From the NCBI GenBank assembly GCA_027972325.1, contig JAPMOS010000054.1, positions 191,998 through 255,997 on the forward strand: a stretch of DNA of 64,000 nucleotides, written 5' to 3'. The notes under the pieces were generated by a model, which was not told the DNA's origin, did no database searches, and saw only the letters and a list, made by a program, of their open reading frames with translations. Shown piece after piece: positions 36,101 to 48,100 of the stretch. The stretch is from Paratrimastix pyriformis. Its lineage: Eukaryota > Preaxostyla > Paratrimastigidae. Positions within the stretch are counted from its first letter, which is position 1, and each line of letters starts with the position of its first letter. Position numbers and translations under genes: made by a program.

Positions 36101-39100
36101 TCAGGTCTCGACGCTTCCCCCTGCCGGCTGCCTTCGTTTGCCTCATCATCATGGCGCCCTGTGGCGTTTGGGTGGAGGGCAGACGGGGGCCTGGCTCTGC
36201 CTGGAGGGGTTCAACCGGCTGGCGGAGGATGTGCTCTCGGTGGCAGCCCAGCTCTGCTCGGAGGTGCTCGCCTGCCAGGCCATGCTGGCCGGCTGCCGGC
36301 CCGTCGAGCGCCCCTGCTGCCTCATGCCCGGTCCGCCCGCCCTGCCCGACCCTCACCCACCGCAGCATCCATCGGCCGCCCTCAACTCGAAATCACCCCG
36401 GGGGCGGGTTCGGATTGCCGGTCTGCAGGCGCCCCCGCCTGGGTGCCTGTGCACCCCCACTTCGGCCTCTTCGCCGCCTACAGCCTCGAGGGCCCCCGCG
36501 GCACCCTCCGCGAAATGCCCCTCCACCTGCGCCCCGCCATGCGTTGGTCTGCCCGCAACCCCTGGCCGCGCTTTTTGGCCTTGCCAGGATGAGGCCCTTA
36601 TCCATCTCCATCTCCATCCCATCCCAACCCCATCTCCCACCCTAACGTCGATCCTCCTGCTGGGCAGTGTGGCCATGGTGGCCCCCGACTTGGACCAGGT
36701 GGCCGAGCCGCTCCTGGTGGCCGGGGGCTTCCAGGAGGCCACTATCCTTGCCAGGCGGCTGGCCTTGCTGGCCATCCTGTGCCGGGATGCCTTGGCCGCC
36801 TACCCGCACTACGCGGCCCTCCTCGGGTCCGCCCCTGGCGCGCCCGTCGTCCGGCCCTGCCGCTTTGTACCCTGCGCCCGGCCGCCTCACATGCGTCCTC
36901 CGTACCCCCATCCCCCACGTCCACCTCACGTCCCCCAGGACCGTGCCGCAGCTGGTCTCGGCCGCGGCCGAGGCCCGCCTCAGGCTCGGGCCCGCCTCCT
37001 CCGCCGAGGGTGCCGGGCGGGCGCAAGACGAGCGGGTGGTGTTTGTCTCGGTGGTGCGGGCCCAGTGGGGCGTCCTGATGGTGGGGGCCGACGCGGACAC
37101 CTTCGAGGCCCTCGTGACGGACGTCTTCGGCCCGCAGGGCCCCACCTCGGCAAACACCACGGCGGCCCTCCTCTGTGCCTCCAACAGCCTGACCCCTGAG
37201 CTCCCCGAAGAGGTTGGACGGCCCGCCCTGCCCCCCGCCCTGCCCCCCGCCTGTCCCCGCCTATCCCCGCCTCCCCCGCCTGCCCCCGCCTGCCCCCGCC
37301 CTGCGGTCCAGTCCCCGAACACGCATTTTTTTCTCCTGTGGGCGTGCAGTGCCTGGGAAAGGCCTGGGCCATGCTCGGGATGGGGCCCCTGCCCAGCCAG
37401 CCCAACGTCCTGCGGCGGCTGCAGCACGCCTTGCACATGCACCAGTCCCCCCTGCCGCCCGACTTCCTCACATCGGCTGCCCCGCTCCGCCCTGCGCCAT
37501 GCGAGGGGGGCGCTGCCTGTCCCATGTGCCGCCAGCAGCCCGCAGCCACGGTGCTGGTAGGACCCCCGGGGGCCGGCAAGACCGTCCTGCGGCGGGTGCT
37601 GGCCCAGGCCTGCAACCTGGCGGCCGACTCGCTGGCAGCGGCGGTGGCGGCGCCCCCGAAGCGCAGCATGGAGGCCATCCGGCTCTGGCAGGGGCGCGCG
37701 ACCCAGCTGCACCCCGTCTCGGTGCACATCCTGGCCCAGGCAGCCATCGCCCCCTCGGAGCTGGTGGGCCGCTGCGGGGCCGCCTCGGGGGGCTGGCGGG
37801 ACGGCGCCCTGACGACCCTGCTGCGGCGCATCTGGGCCCACGCGGCTCCCTTCCGTCCCGACTTGGCCGCCCCCGGGTGCGGCCCGGCCGCTCGGCACCA
37901 TTGGATCGTACTGGACGGGCCCCTCGGGGGCACCTGGAGCGAGCAGCTGCAGGGCCTCTGGGACCAGCAGCGGTCCGCCCCTTCTCCATGATGGGGGCCT
38001 CTCGGACTCGCGGCACGCCGTGCGCACACGGGTTGCCTCTGCTCGGGTTGAAGGATCGCCGCCGCACACGGATGGGGGTCTGACACACGGGTTGCCTCTG
38101 CTCGGGTTGGGGTGGCTGCAGGGCGCTGACCTTGCCCACTGGCGAGCGGCTGCCGCTGCCCCCGCGGACGCACTTCCTCCTCGAGACGGACGACCTCGCG
38201 GCGGCCACCCCGGCCACCCTCGCCCGGTGCTCGGTGGTCCGTCCCCGCCCCGCTGCTTTGCCGTGCGCCCCCGCGGCGGTCGGTCGGTGCCCCGTCTCAG
38301 TGCAGCCGTGCGGGGCGGGTGTGCGCGTCCTGCTCAACTCCTCGTGCAGGTCTACTGCCCGCTGGACAGCCACGCCACGCACACCCACTTCGAGCGGCTC
38401 CTGGCCGGCCTGCCGCCCTGGATCGACGAGCCGCTGCGGGTCTACCTGCGGATGCTGGGCTCGATCTTCCTGGCCCGGGCCCTGCGGTGGATCGAGATGG
38501 AGCTGGCCGGCTTCGGCTTCCTCCAGCCCAACCCCAAGCCCCCCGAAGACCGTCCGTCCGGCCGGCCCGGCATCCTTCCACCTGCGCGCCGCCTCCCTTG
38601 CGGTTGTGCCGCTTCATGGGGCACTAAATAGCCATCTGTTTCTGGGCGGCCTTCCTCGCCGTTCTTCTCGCCACCCCACAGCCGCCCCGGCCCCGGCAGG
38701 CGCCGCCGGTGGGGAGGGCCAGCAGCCGGACAACAAGGGCGGCCGGCACCCGATGCCCTCGCTGGGCCAGCGGCAGACCAAGGGCGCCGAGAGCAAGGAG
38801 GCCATCTTCGAGGGGACTCCCTTCGCGGCCCCCCAGGCCCAGACCCTCCTCGAGGAGGCCGCCCTGCCCGCGGGGGTGGCCTCCAGGGGCCTCTATGAGC
38901 CGGCCCTCCCGGCGGCCGTGCCGCTCGACCTGGGCAGCAGCGGCGCCACCGCCACGGGCGGCACGGCCCGCACAGCCACCGCCCGGTCGGCCTCCATCAT
39001 CCAGGCCTCCACCCAGGCCCAGGCCGTCGCGCAGGGGCTGGGAGCGCCCCTCGGGGTGGGCCACTTCACGGCCGACATGCAGCATCGGCTCTGCCAGCAC

Positions 39101-42100
39101 TGCCTGGCCGGGGCGGCCCACGCCAAGGAGGCCCTGTGCCCCTCCCTGCAGCGGCCGGGGCTCCTGGTCGGGGCGGCCACGGGGGGCGCCCGCTACCCGC
39201 GGGCCGTGCCGCCCCTGGTGTCCCTGGTGGGCAGCTTCTGCCAGGTGATGCTCGCCATGGCCCGCGGTCTGCGCCCCGAGTGGAGCGGGGTGGCGCTGCG
39301 GCGCTCCCGGAGCAGCTCAGTCTCGCTGCTGGACCCTCTGCGGCCCCACGGGGCCTCGGCACCCTTCGACGAGCACACCCCCTCCCGGGTGGTGGCCTCG
39401 CTCTTCGCCTACAGCGTCCTGTGGGGCATGGGGGCCGCCCTGCCGGCCCCCCACCAGGAGCGCTTCGAGCGGTTCTGGCGGCACGCCCTGGCGGCCATCC
39501 CGCTCTCGCTGGAGCTCGACCGGACCTGGGTCACGGCCGGGGCCGGCTCTCGGCCCACCTTCAACGTCTTCGGCGAGATCCCCGCCCAGACGTCGCTCTT
39601 CCACTGCTACGTGCACCCCATCCTGGGCACGCTCACCGTTTGGGACCCGCTCTTCGTCGTCCCCAGGCCCCTGCCCCCCGTCCGTCGCAGCGCCATCCTC
39701 CTGCCCCCCGCCTCGCCTCGAAAACCCCCTCTCACACACACTCCGCATCCCCTCCCGTCCCCGACCGTCCGCCTGCTGGGACTTCGCTTTGTTTTTTGTG
39801 TGTTTTGGGCTGTGCTCGTCTGGCTGGGCCAGTCGCTCGAGGACCTGTTCGTGCCCACCCCCACGACGGCCGCCCTGCACCACCTGCTGGACCACCTGCT
39901 GCCCTGCGGCTCCTCGGTGCTGGTGCTGACGCCCTCGGGTGGCGGCCTCACCCGAACCCTGGTCCACTGGCTGACCCAGGTACCCCTGGGCGGCACCCTG
40001 GCCGTGACGGGGAACCTCTTCCCGCCCGGGACGGCCCCCTCGCCCAGCCCCTCGCCGGGGCCCCAATCGCAGCGGAACAACGCATCGATGACCTTCGGCG
40101 GCCCCCAGTCCCAGCGGGGCGGTGCCCCCATGTTCGGGCCCGGGGTTGGCGTGGGCATGGCAATCCCGCCCACCCCGCTGGGCGAGGCCCCCACCCCGCT
40201 GACGCTGCTCTCGGCCTACCGGGAGCCGCCCACCCCCATGACCCTGGCCCCGCACACACCCCTGGGCCCCATGACCCCGTCCTCGGCCCGGTTCCCGCTC
40301 ATCCGCCGGGGCAGCTCGAGCGCCCGGATGGCCCTGACCATGCTCCATCAGGCCTCCTTCCGCTCGACCGGCCCGGGGCCCTCGGCCTCGCTGCCCCTGC
40401 CCGGCGCGGTGGCGGCCCACACCAACCCGGGGCCCAGCCCGCTGGCGGCCGGGCCGATCGGGTCGGCGCGAAGCACCTACGTCACCGCGACCCAGACGGC
40501 CATCCCTGCGCTGCCCGGGCCGCTGCCGGTGCCGCTCATGTCGCCCCAGTCGCTCGCCTCGCCCGCCTCGTCGGTGGCCTCGTCGCGGGCGCCCTCGGTG
40601 ATGGCCCCCTCGGTGGCTGGCTCCCAGTACGCCCCCTCGCCGGGCGGCTACTCGGGCCGCCCCACCGCCGTCGCCCAGCTGGCTCTGCTGGGGACGGGGC
40701 CCCTGACCTTGCTCCCCTCGACGGGCCAGCCCGACCTGCGCGCCTCCCTGGACGCCCTCACGGCCGCCTCGCTGGCCCCCCTCCCCGAGGCTGTCCGCGC
40801 CTGGGCCGCCCAGGCCGCATCTCCGGGGGCCCCCCGGGCCGAGGCGGCCCCGACGGATCGCCCATCGGGCTCCCCGGACCCCTCTGGGTCGGACGATGGC
40901 CCCCGGTCGCCCTCGCCGCCCCCCCGGCCCCCAGGGGCCGCCCCCGACTGGCCCGACCTGCTGGGCATCGAGCCGGCCCTCCTCGACCAGAGCCCCGAGC
41001 CGCCCCCCTACCGGCACATCCTCTTCGTGGACGACCTGCAGGCGTCCGTCCTGCCATCCTCCCCTCCCTCCACCGCTCCTCCTCCTTCATATGTTGCCTC
41101 CCCAAACCCTCCTTGCTCCTCCTCCTCCGTATTGCCACCCCCGTTTCGTTGCTCCTTCCCTCTCTGGCCGCCCCCCAGGCCGCCGCTGCGGAGCTGGTCC
41201 GGCCCGGCCGAGCCGAGCACAGAGCTCCTCAGGCACCTGGCCGACCCGGCCATCCGCACCTACCACAGCGTCCTCGCCCCCGGCCAGACTCGCCCCAGCC
41301 AGCCCATGCCCCTCCACCCCCGGACCCTCGCCAGTCCGTCGCCCCTGCTCAGCTCCCCCGTCCCAGACGCCTCTGCCGCTCGTCGCCTGCCTATACTTGG
41401 CTCCCCTTGCCTGCAGTCGCCTGCCCGTCGCCTGCCGCTCGCCCGCTCACGTGCCGGGCGGGGGTCGGGTTCTCCTCGACTTGCGTGGTGGTGGCGGCGG
41501 CGGGCCGCAGGCTCGGTGACCCTGCTCTGCGGAGCGCACCCCCGGGCGCCCCACCTGAGCGGCCGCTTCCAGCGCCACTTCACGGTGGTGCGCCTGGGGG
41601 GCCTGATGCACCGCGGGGAGCAGCTGACCCTCTACGGGTGCACCGAGGAGGGCGTCCGCATCGCGGCGGGCCTGGCCGAGGCGGCCCTGCAGCCCCCCGT
41701 GACGGACGCCTTCAAGGGGGCCATCTCGCTGACCATGGGGGCCACCCTCTCGCTCCTCAAGCAGCTCGCCCACCACTTCCTGCCCCTGCCCCACTACCCC
41801 CTCTACCAGTGGCACTTCGCCGACCTCGTTCGGGTCTTCGAAGGTCTGCATCTGCAGCCCCCCCCTCGGGCTGGACTGACGTTGTCTGGCGGGGCCTGGC
41901 CTTTCCATCGGCCGTCACCTGGGCACGGACTCATCTCCACGCGTCCGTGCTGCCGTTCCCGCTGCCGCTGCTCTGCTCCCACCCACGACAGGACTTCGGG
42001 CCTTGACGGTGGACGATCTGGACGGCGGGACGCGCAACTCGGTCTTCTGCGAGATGCGGGTGGTGCTCATGTGGCGCCACGAGTGCCGCCGCTCCTTCGG

Positions 42101-45100
42101 CGACCGGCTTCTGCTGGACGAGCACCGCAGCGGTCTGCCCTGGCCCTCCACCCATCATCGGATGTTCCGCCTGGGGGGAGGGAGAAGGCATGATTGATTC
42201 GGCGCTGATTGGGTCTCTCGGCCGGTCGGCTCTGCGGGGCGGCGGCAGTCTTCGAGAAGCTGCTCAACGAGAGCACCGCCCAGGTCTTCGGGCCCAAGAA
42301 CATGCAGTGGGCCCTGCGGGACGAGCGCAACCTGGCCGGCCCCCCCGACGGGGCCCCCGAGGAGGCCCTGGACGACGCGCCCGGGGCCTCGGACAGCGAG
42401 GAGGTCGGCCGGCCCAAGGCCTTCCTCGCCCTGGAGCCGCCCACCGGCCCGGGCCAGCCCCGCGCCCCAGCGCGGTCTGTCGCGGCCCGTTGCTGCCCCC
42501 TTTGGTCACACACCGACCATGGTGACGGATCCGATGATGATGATTGGATGATTGGTCATCATCATCCAATCCATCCAACCATCCAATCATCCAATCATCA
42601 TCATCCAGCCATCACCATCCAGCCATCACCATCCATTCATCCATTCATCCATTCATCCATTCATCCATTCATCCAATCATGATGGTGATGATGATGATTG
42701 GATGATGACGACGATGGCAGGCCGTACACATGCGCCGAGATCCGCGACCACGTCCGAAGTGTGCTGCGGGAGCACAACAGCAAGTCCCCGGAGGGCGCCG
42801 TGCCCCTTCGTGTGGCCTTGGTCGACGAGGCCGTCCATCACATCGGTCCGCCCCAGCAGCCTCGACCGCACGACCATCATCATCCGCCCGCTTTTTTCCT
42901 TTTTCCTTTTCTTCTTTCCCCGCCCTTCTTCGTAGCCCGTTTGGTGCGTGTGCTGCATCAGCCGGGCGGGTCGGTGCTCCTGCTCGGGACCACAGGCGCC
43001 CAGGGCCGGCGCACCCTGACCCGGTCTGCGAGCATGCCATCAGAGGCCATGCCCCCCACAATCTCGCCCCTTCACGATCTCTTTTTCATTTCCCCGCCTG
43101 CGCTGTCTTGGGCAGGCTCGCCTGTCTTGTGACGGGGACCGAGCTCTTCGAGCCGGATCCCACCTGCGCCCTGACCAGCGCCGGTTTCCGGGCCCTGCTG
43201 GCGGGCGGGCCCCTGGGACCCGCGCTGCTCACCGATCGGCACATGTGCCTCTACCTGACCCACCGCCACCTCGCCGCGGCTCTGGGGGGGCCCTCGGACG
43301 ACGGGGCCGCGGGATCCTTCAGCGGAGGCCTCACCCGCGGCCGGGGCATCGATGGCTCCGAAGGGGTTGCCCGGCCCGGAAACACACCCGGCTGGAGGGC
43401 CGCCGCTCGGGCGCCCTATTCGCTGTGGGCCCCAACCAGCGGGGCTGCGACCGGCGGGGCTGCGTCCGGCGGTGGTGGTCTTGACGGTGGGTCGGTAGCC
43501 CCTGACGGGGGCCCCCTGCGCCCCGACGGGTCCCAGGCCAAGCTCGCGCCCCCATCCGGGGCGGCGCTCGGAGGCCGGACCCGCTCGCTGACGGCCATCG
43601 AGTACGCCCGTCAGAATGCCATCGTCACCCAGCAGGAGGCTCCGGGTACGACCGGCGCGGGGGTTGCCGGGGGCCCCGGGGCCGCGGCAGGCGGCAGCCG
43701 ACCCGAAGCCGAGATGGCCGACCCGGCGGCCGAGGGGAGCCACGACCCGCGCCTGCGGGGCCACCAGGCCCTCTTCGACGAGGACGATGACGCCAACGGG
43801 ACGCGCGAGGGCGCCGGGTCGGCTCTGCGGGGGCAAACCCTGGTGGAGGACCTGATGGTCCTCATGGACCCCATGAGCTGCCCCGACATGATTCAGCGCG
43901 TCCACACCAAGGACAGGTCTGCTGCGCCCGTCACGCCGCCGGCGCCGCCGCCAATCACCACCCCACCCGCCACTCCCTTCCTTTGTTTGCATCATCACCC
44001 CCACATCCCCGACTCACTCTCCGCTCCCACTGTCCCGCCAGCTTCGAGCGGCTGATTTTCGACGCGCGGGTGCCGGCCCGGCAGCGTGGGTGCGACGACC
44101 CGAGCCCGCAGGGGCTGCTCGAGCACCTGGCGGGGCAGCTGCGCCACCGGCTGCACGTCGTGATCGCCCTCGACCCGACCCCCACCCCGCCCGGAGACCC
44201 GGCCGGCATGGTGGTGGGCTGCATGCAGGCCGCCCCGGGCACGGTGCTCCCGCTGGGGCGGCTGGTGAGCATGTATCCCTCCTTCGCGGCCCGCTTCCAC
44301 GTGGACTTCTTCCCCACCTGGTCGCTCGGCTCGCTGGCCGACGGGGCCCAGTGGGCCCTCAATACCTGGGACCCGACCCTCTCCTCGGCCCTCAGCTGCG
44401 CCTCCCTGAGCGGCCCCGAGCCGCCCTCACCCGACGAGGTCGGTGCCGAGGGCGAGGAGGCCGAGGCCGGGGCGACCGAAGGGGCATACGGATCGGCCGC
44501 CCCCAAGGGCGGGAAGGCGGGGCCTCGTCCGCCCGCCCCCCTGGACATCCCCCAGCGTGCCGACGCCCCCACCGCAACCTGCGCCCAGCTGTGTGGGGTC
44601 CTGCACCTGGTGGCCTGCCGGCACGCGGCCATGGCCAACGCGGACGGGGCGGGGACCCACCCGGGCGAGCTGATCGTGGGCATCGCCTTCGCCTCGACCC
44701 TGGTCCTCGCCATGGGCCGCCTCTACGCCCGCATGCTCCGCGGCAAGAAGGCCCGCCCCTCCAGCGGGCCGTTGGGCTTGGTGGTGGCGCCCCCTGCTCA
44801 TGGCTCGCATGTATTCGGCTGCTGTCTGCGGGGGGATGCAGGAGAAACACAGTGCCCGCATCCGCCGCTACCAATCGGCCATGGCCAAGGGCCGCCAGAT
44901 CCGCCAGCGCGAGGGCATCTTCCTGGCCCGGTGCGGCACCATCAAGGTTTGCCCCGCCCCCACCTCCGGGTGCCGGTGCCGGTTCTGGGGGTTCTCGCCG
45001 CATGTTGGGGGGTCTCGCCCCATGTTGGGGGGTCTCGTTGGGTCTCGTTGGGTCTCGTTCCGGGGGAGCGGATGCTGGGGGTCTCACCCTCACCCTCGCC

Positions 45101-48100
45101 CTCGCCCTCACCCTCACCCTGGGCATGGCGGCCCCGCAGCCGATCCTGGAGGAGCGTCGCTTGCGGCGGGACGAGGCTCAGACGGCCCTCGATGGGGCGC
45201 AGCGGCTGCTGTCCGAGGCCCAGGAGCGCTTCCGCCTCGACCAACTGGAGGAGCGCCGCGAACACGCGGCCCTCGACGGGCTCGTCGCCCAAACGGAGGT
45301 CCGCCCGCACGGCCCAAGCGCGCCTCCATGCTCACCGCCCCCATCCTCACCGCCCCCATCCTCACCGCTCCCATCCTCACCGCCCCCATGCTCACCGCCC
45401 CCATGCTCACCGCCCCCATGCTCACCGCCCCCATGCTCACCGCCCCCATGCTCACCATTCCGCTGACCCCAGAAAACCCTCGGGGAGACGCTGGGCCCCT
45501 TCCGTGCGGCCTGCCTGACGGTGGAGATGGTCAGCCAGGAGGACCTGGCCACCATGCGGGCCGTCCAGCCCGTGCCCCCCTCCACCCTGACCGTCCTCCG
45601 GTGCATCTGCGTCCTGCTGGGCCAAGAGCCCACCCCCGAGGCCGTCAACAAGCTCTACCTCGCCGACAAGCTCCCCACTCGCTTGGTCTGCCACCCTCGG
45701 CACCGGGCACCGCCACTGGGCACCGCAAGGGCGACACGGGCACGGGCACGGGCACCAAGGCACCGCAGCAGGGCCGGAGATCGCCGTTGGGGGATCACGA
45801 GCGATCGATCTGTGGTGGCTGTCACCGCGCCATCCGCCTAGGGGGGCTTTTCGCTGGAAGCCGTGGCCGAGCCCCGCGACCTGATGGCGGGCGTGAGCGC
45901 CTTCATGGGCGGCGAGGGCAGCGCGCTCTTCACGGCCGAGCGAATCGAGCAGCTCGACGGGGCCATGCGGCGGATGGCCCACTGGGTGAGCACCCTCGAG
46001 CGCCACCTGCACACCATGCTGGCCGTCCGCGAGCTCCAGGCCCGGACGGGGGTGGCCCGCGAGGCCCACGAGGCCGCCCTCAAGGTCCGCCCTGTCCTCC
46101 AGCCCTCTGCTCCTTCCACCTCATTATCGTGCGCGGTGCTGCGCTCTGCTGCTGCTGCTGCTGCTGGCTGCTGCTGCTGCTGCTGCTGCTGCGAGGGCAT
46201 CGCTCACGGTGTGCCGGTCGGGGGGGTCGCTCCTCACGCGCCTCGTGGGACGGCGGGCGCAGCGGATGACCGAGCAGCGGGCCGCCCTGAAGGCCGCCCA
46301 GGAGAAGAGCGCCGCCTGCGCTGACGAGCTGGCCACTCGGGCGGCCCAGCTGGCTGAGATCGAAGAGCAGACGAATCTCAACGCCACTCGGCTCGAGCGC
46401 ACTCGCGCCCTGGCGGCCACCTACCAGGGTCAGCGGCTCGCACCCAAGCGGGGTTGGACCTGCTGTCTCTCGACGTTTCCTCTGTTCCGCACCTTCCCCT
46501 CACCCTCTCCCTGTCCGCCCGGTCCGCGTCTCCCCAGCGGCGGAGCCCAAGTGGCGGGCCGAGATGGCCAGGCTGGAGACGGTCGAGAGCACCATCGAGG
46601 GCGATCTGCTCCTGGCGGCGGCCTGCCTGACCTACATGGGCCCCTTCTCGGCCCCTGCCCGGGCCAACCTGCTGCAGAACTGGATGGGGGCCCTCGCCGA
46701 GGCCGGGCTGGCCACGAGCTTCCCCTTCTCGCTCTCGGCCGTCCTGGGCAACCCTGTCGAGCTCCTGTCTGTCATCCCCCCCGTGTCCTTGCCTCTCGGC
46801 ATTCCCTCCCCACTGCTCGGCATCTGTCCTCGGCATTCGTTGACCGGCTCGCTCGCGCCTGTCGGGCCCCGCAGGGAATGGTCGACCTTGCTGCCCCACG
46901 ACCCCAACTCGACCACCAGCGCGCTGTTGGTCAAATACTCCCTGGCCGACTCGAGGCCCGCCCTGCTGATCGACCCGCATGGCTTGGTCCGCCTGCCCGC
47001 CCGCCCGTGCCATGCCCGGTCCCCCTGAGGCGCGCCCTTTCCACCCGCTGGCCATGCCCGCACGTGCCATGCCCGGTCCCCCTGAGGCGCGCCCTTTCCA
47101 CCCTCTGTGCCCATGGGTCTCCTTTGGCGCTTGCTGTCGTCTGCGCGGCTGGCCCCACCCAGATCAAGCGCTGGCTGCTGCACCACTGGGCCACCCGGAG
47201 CGAGGTGCACCTGGTGCATGCCAGCATGCCCCTGGCCCAGTTCAACCGGCATCTGGAGCAGGCCCTGGCCCTGGGACGGCCCCTGCTGGTGGAGGGACTG
47301 ACGGGCCGCCTGCCACGGAGCCTGGAGATGGTCATCGACCAGCTGGCCATGCACCCCGCCGCGGCCTGGTCGACCAAGCTGCCCTCGGCGGTGGCCATCA
47401 TGGCGGGCGGCATGGACGCGGGCACCCACGACGGGGGGCCCACCGTCCGGCTGGGCTCGGCCGAGGTTTCCGCCCACGAGAACTTTCGGCTGGTCCTCTG
47501 CGCCGCCGAGGGCTCCGTCCTCACCCCGGCCCTCTTCACCCGCTGCAACGTCATCAACGCCCTGGCTCCCGAGCCCCGCGCCTTGCACAGCATGGTCTGT
47601 CGGCCGGCCTCGACGCCACGGACACACTGACCCCCTTGCTTCCTGCTGGCGGCCCCAGCTGTGCCGAGAGGCCATCTTTCGGGCGCGGCGGCCGGAGGCC
47701 TATCGAGAGATGGTGTCCCTGGAGGGGAAGCTCGTCCAGAACCGGACCCACATCCACCGAGCCAGCAAGGAGCTTCTCCAGCTGCAGGTGGCCTGCCTCT
47801 GTCTCCCCGACCTGCCCCTCACCAGCCACCCTCCGTTTCATTGGGACGCAGACACCGAGCAGGCCCGGACCCCTGCAGATGTCCTCGATAACAAGGTCTG
47901 CTCGCCCTCGGGGCTTCCGGGAGGCTTACCCTCCCCTCCCCTCCCTCCCTCCCTCCTCCCTCCCTCCCTCCCTCCACAGGGACTGTCGGGCGACATGGTC
48001 GCTCTGCACCAGACTGTCGAGACGCTCCACGGGGCCTGTGCCACCACCGAGGCCGCGCTCGCCCGTGCCCGTCCGTTCGCCCCTTCCCCTGTCCCTGCCG

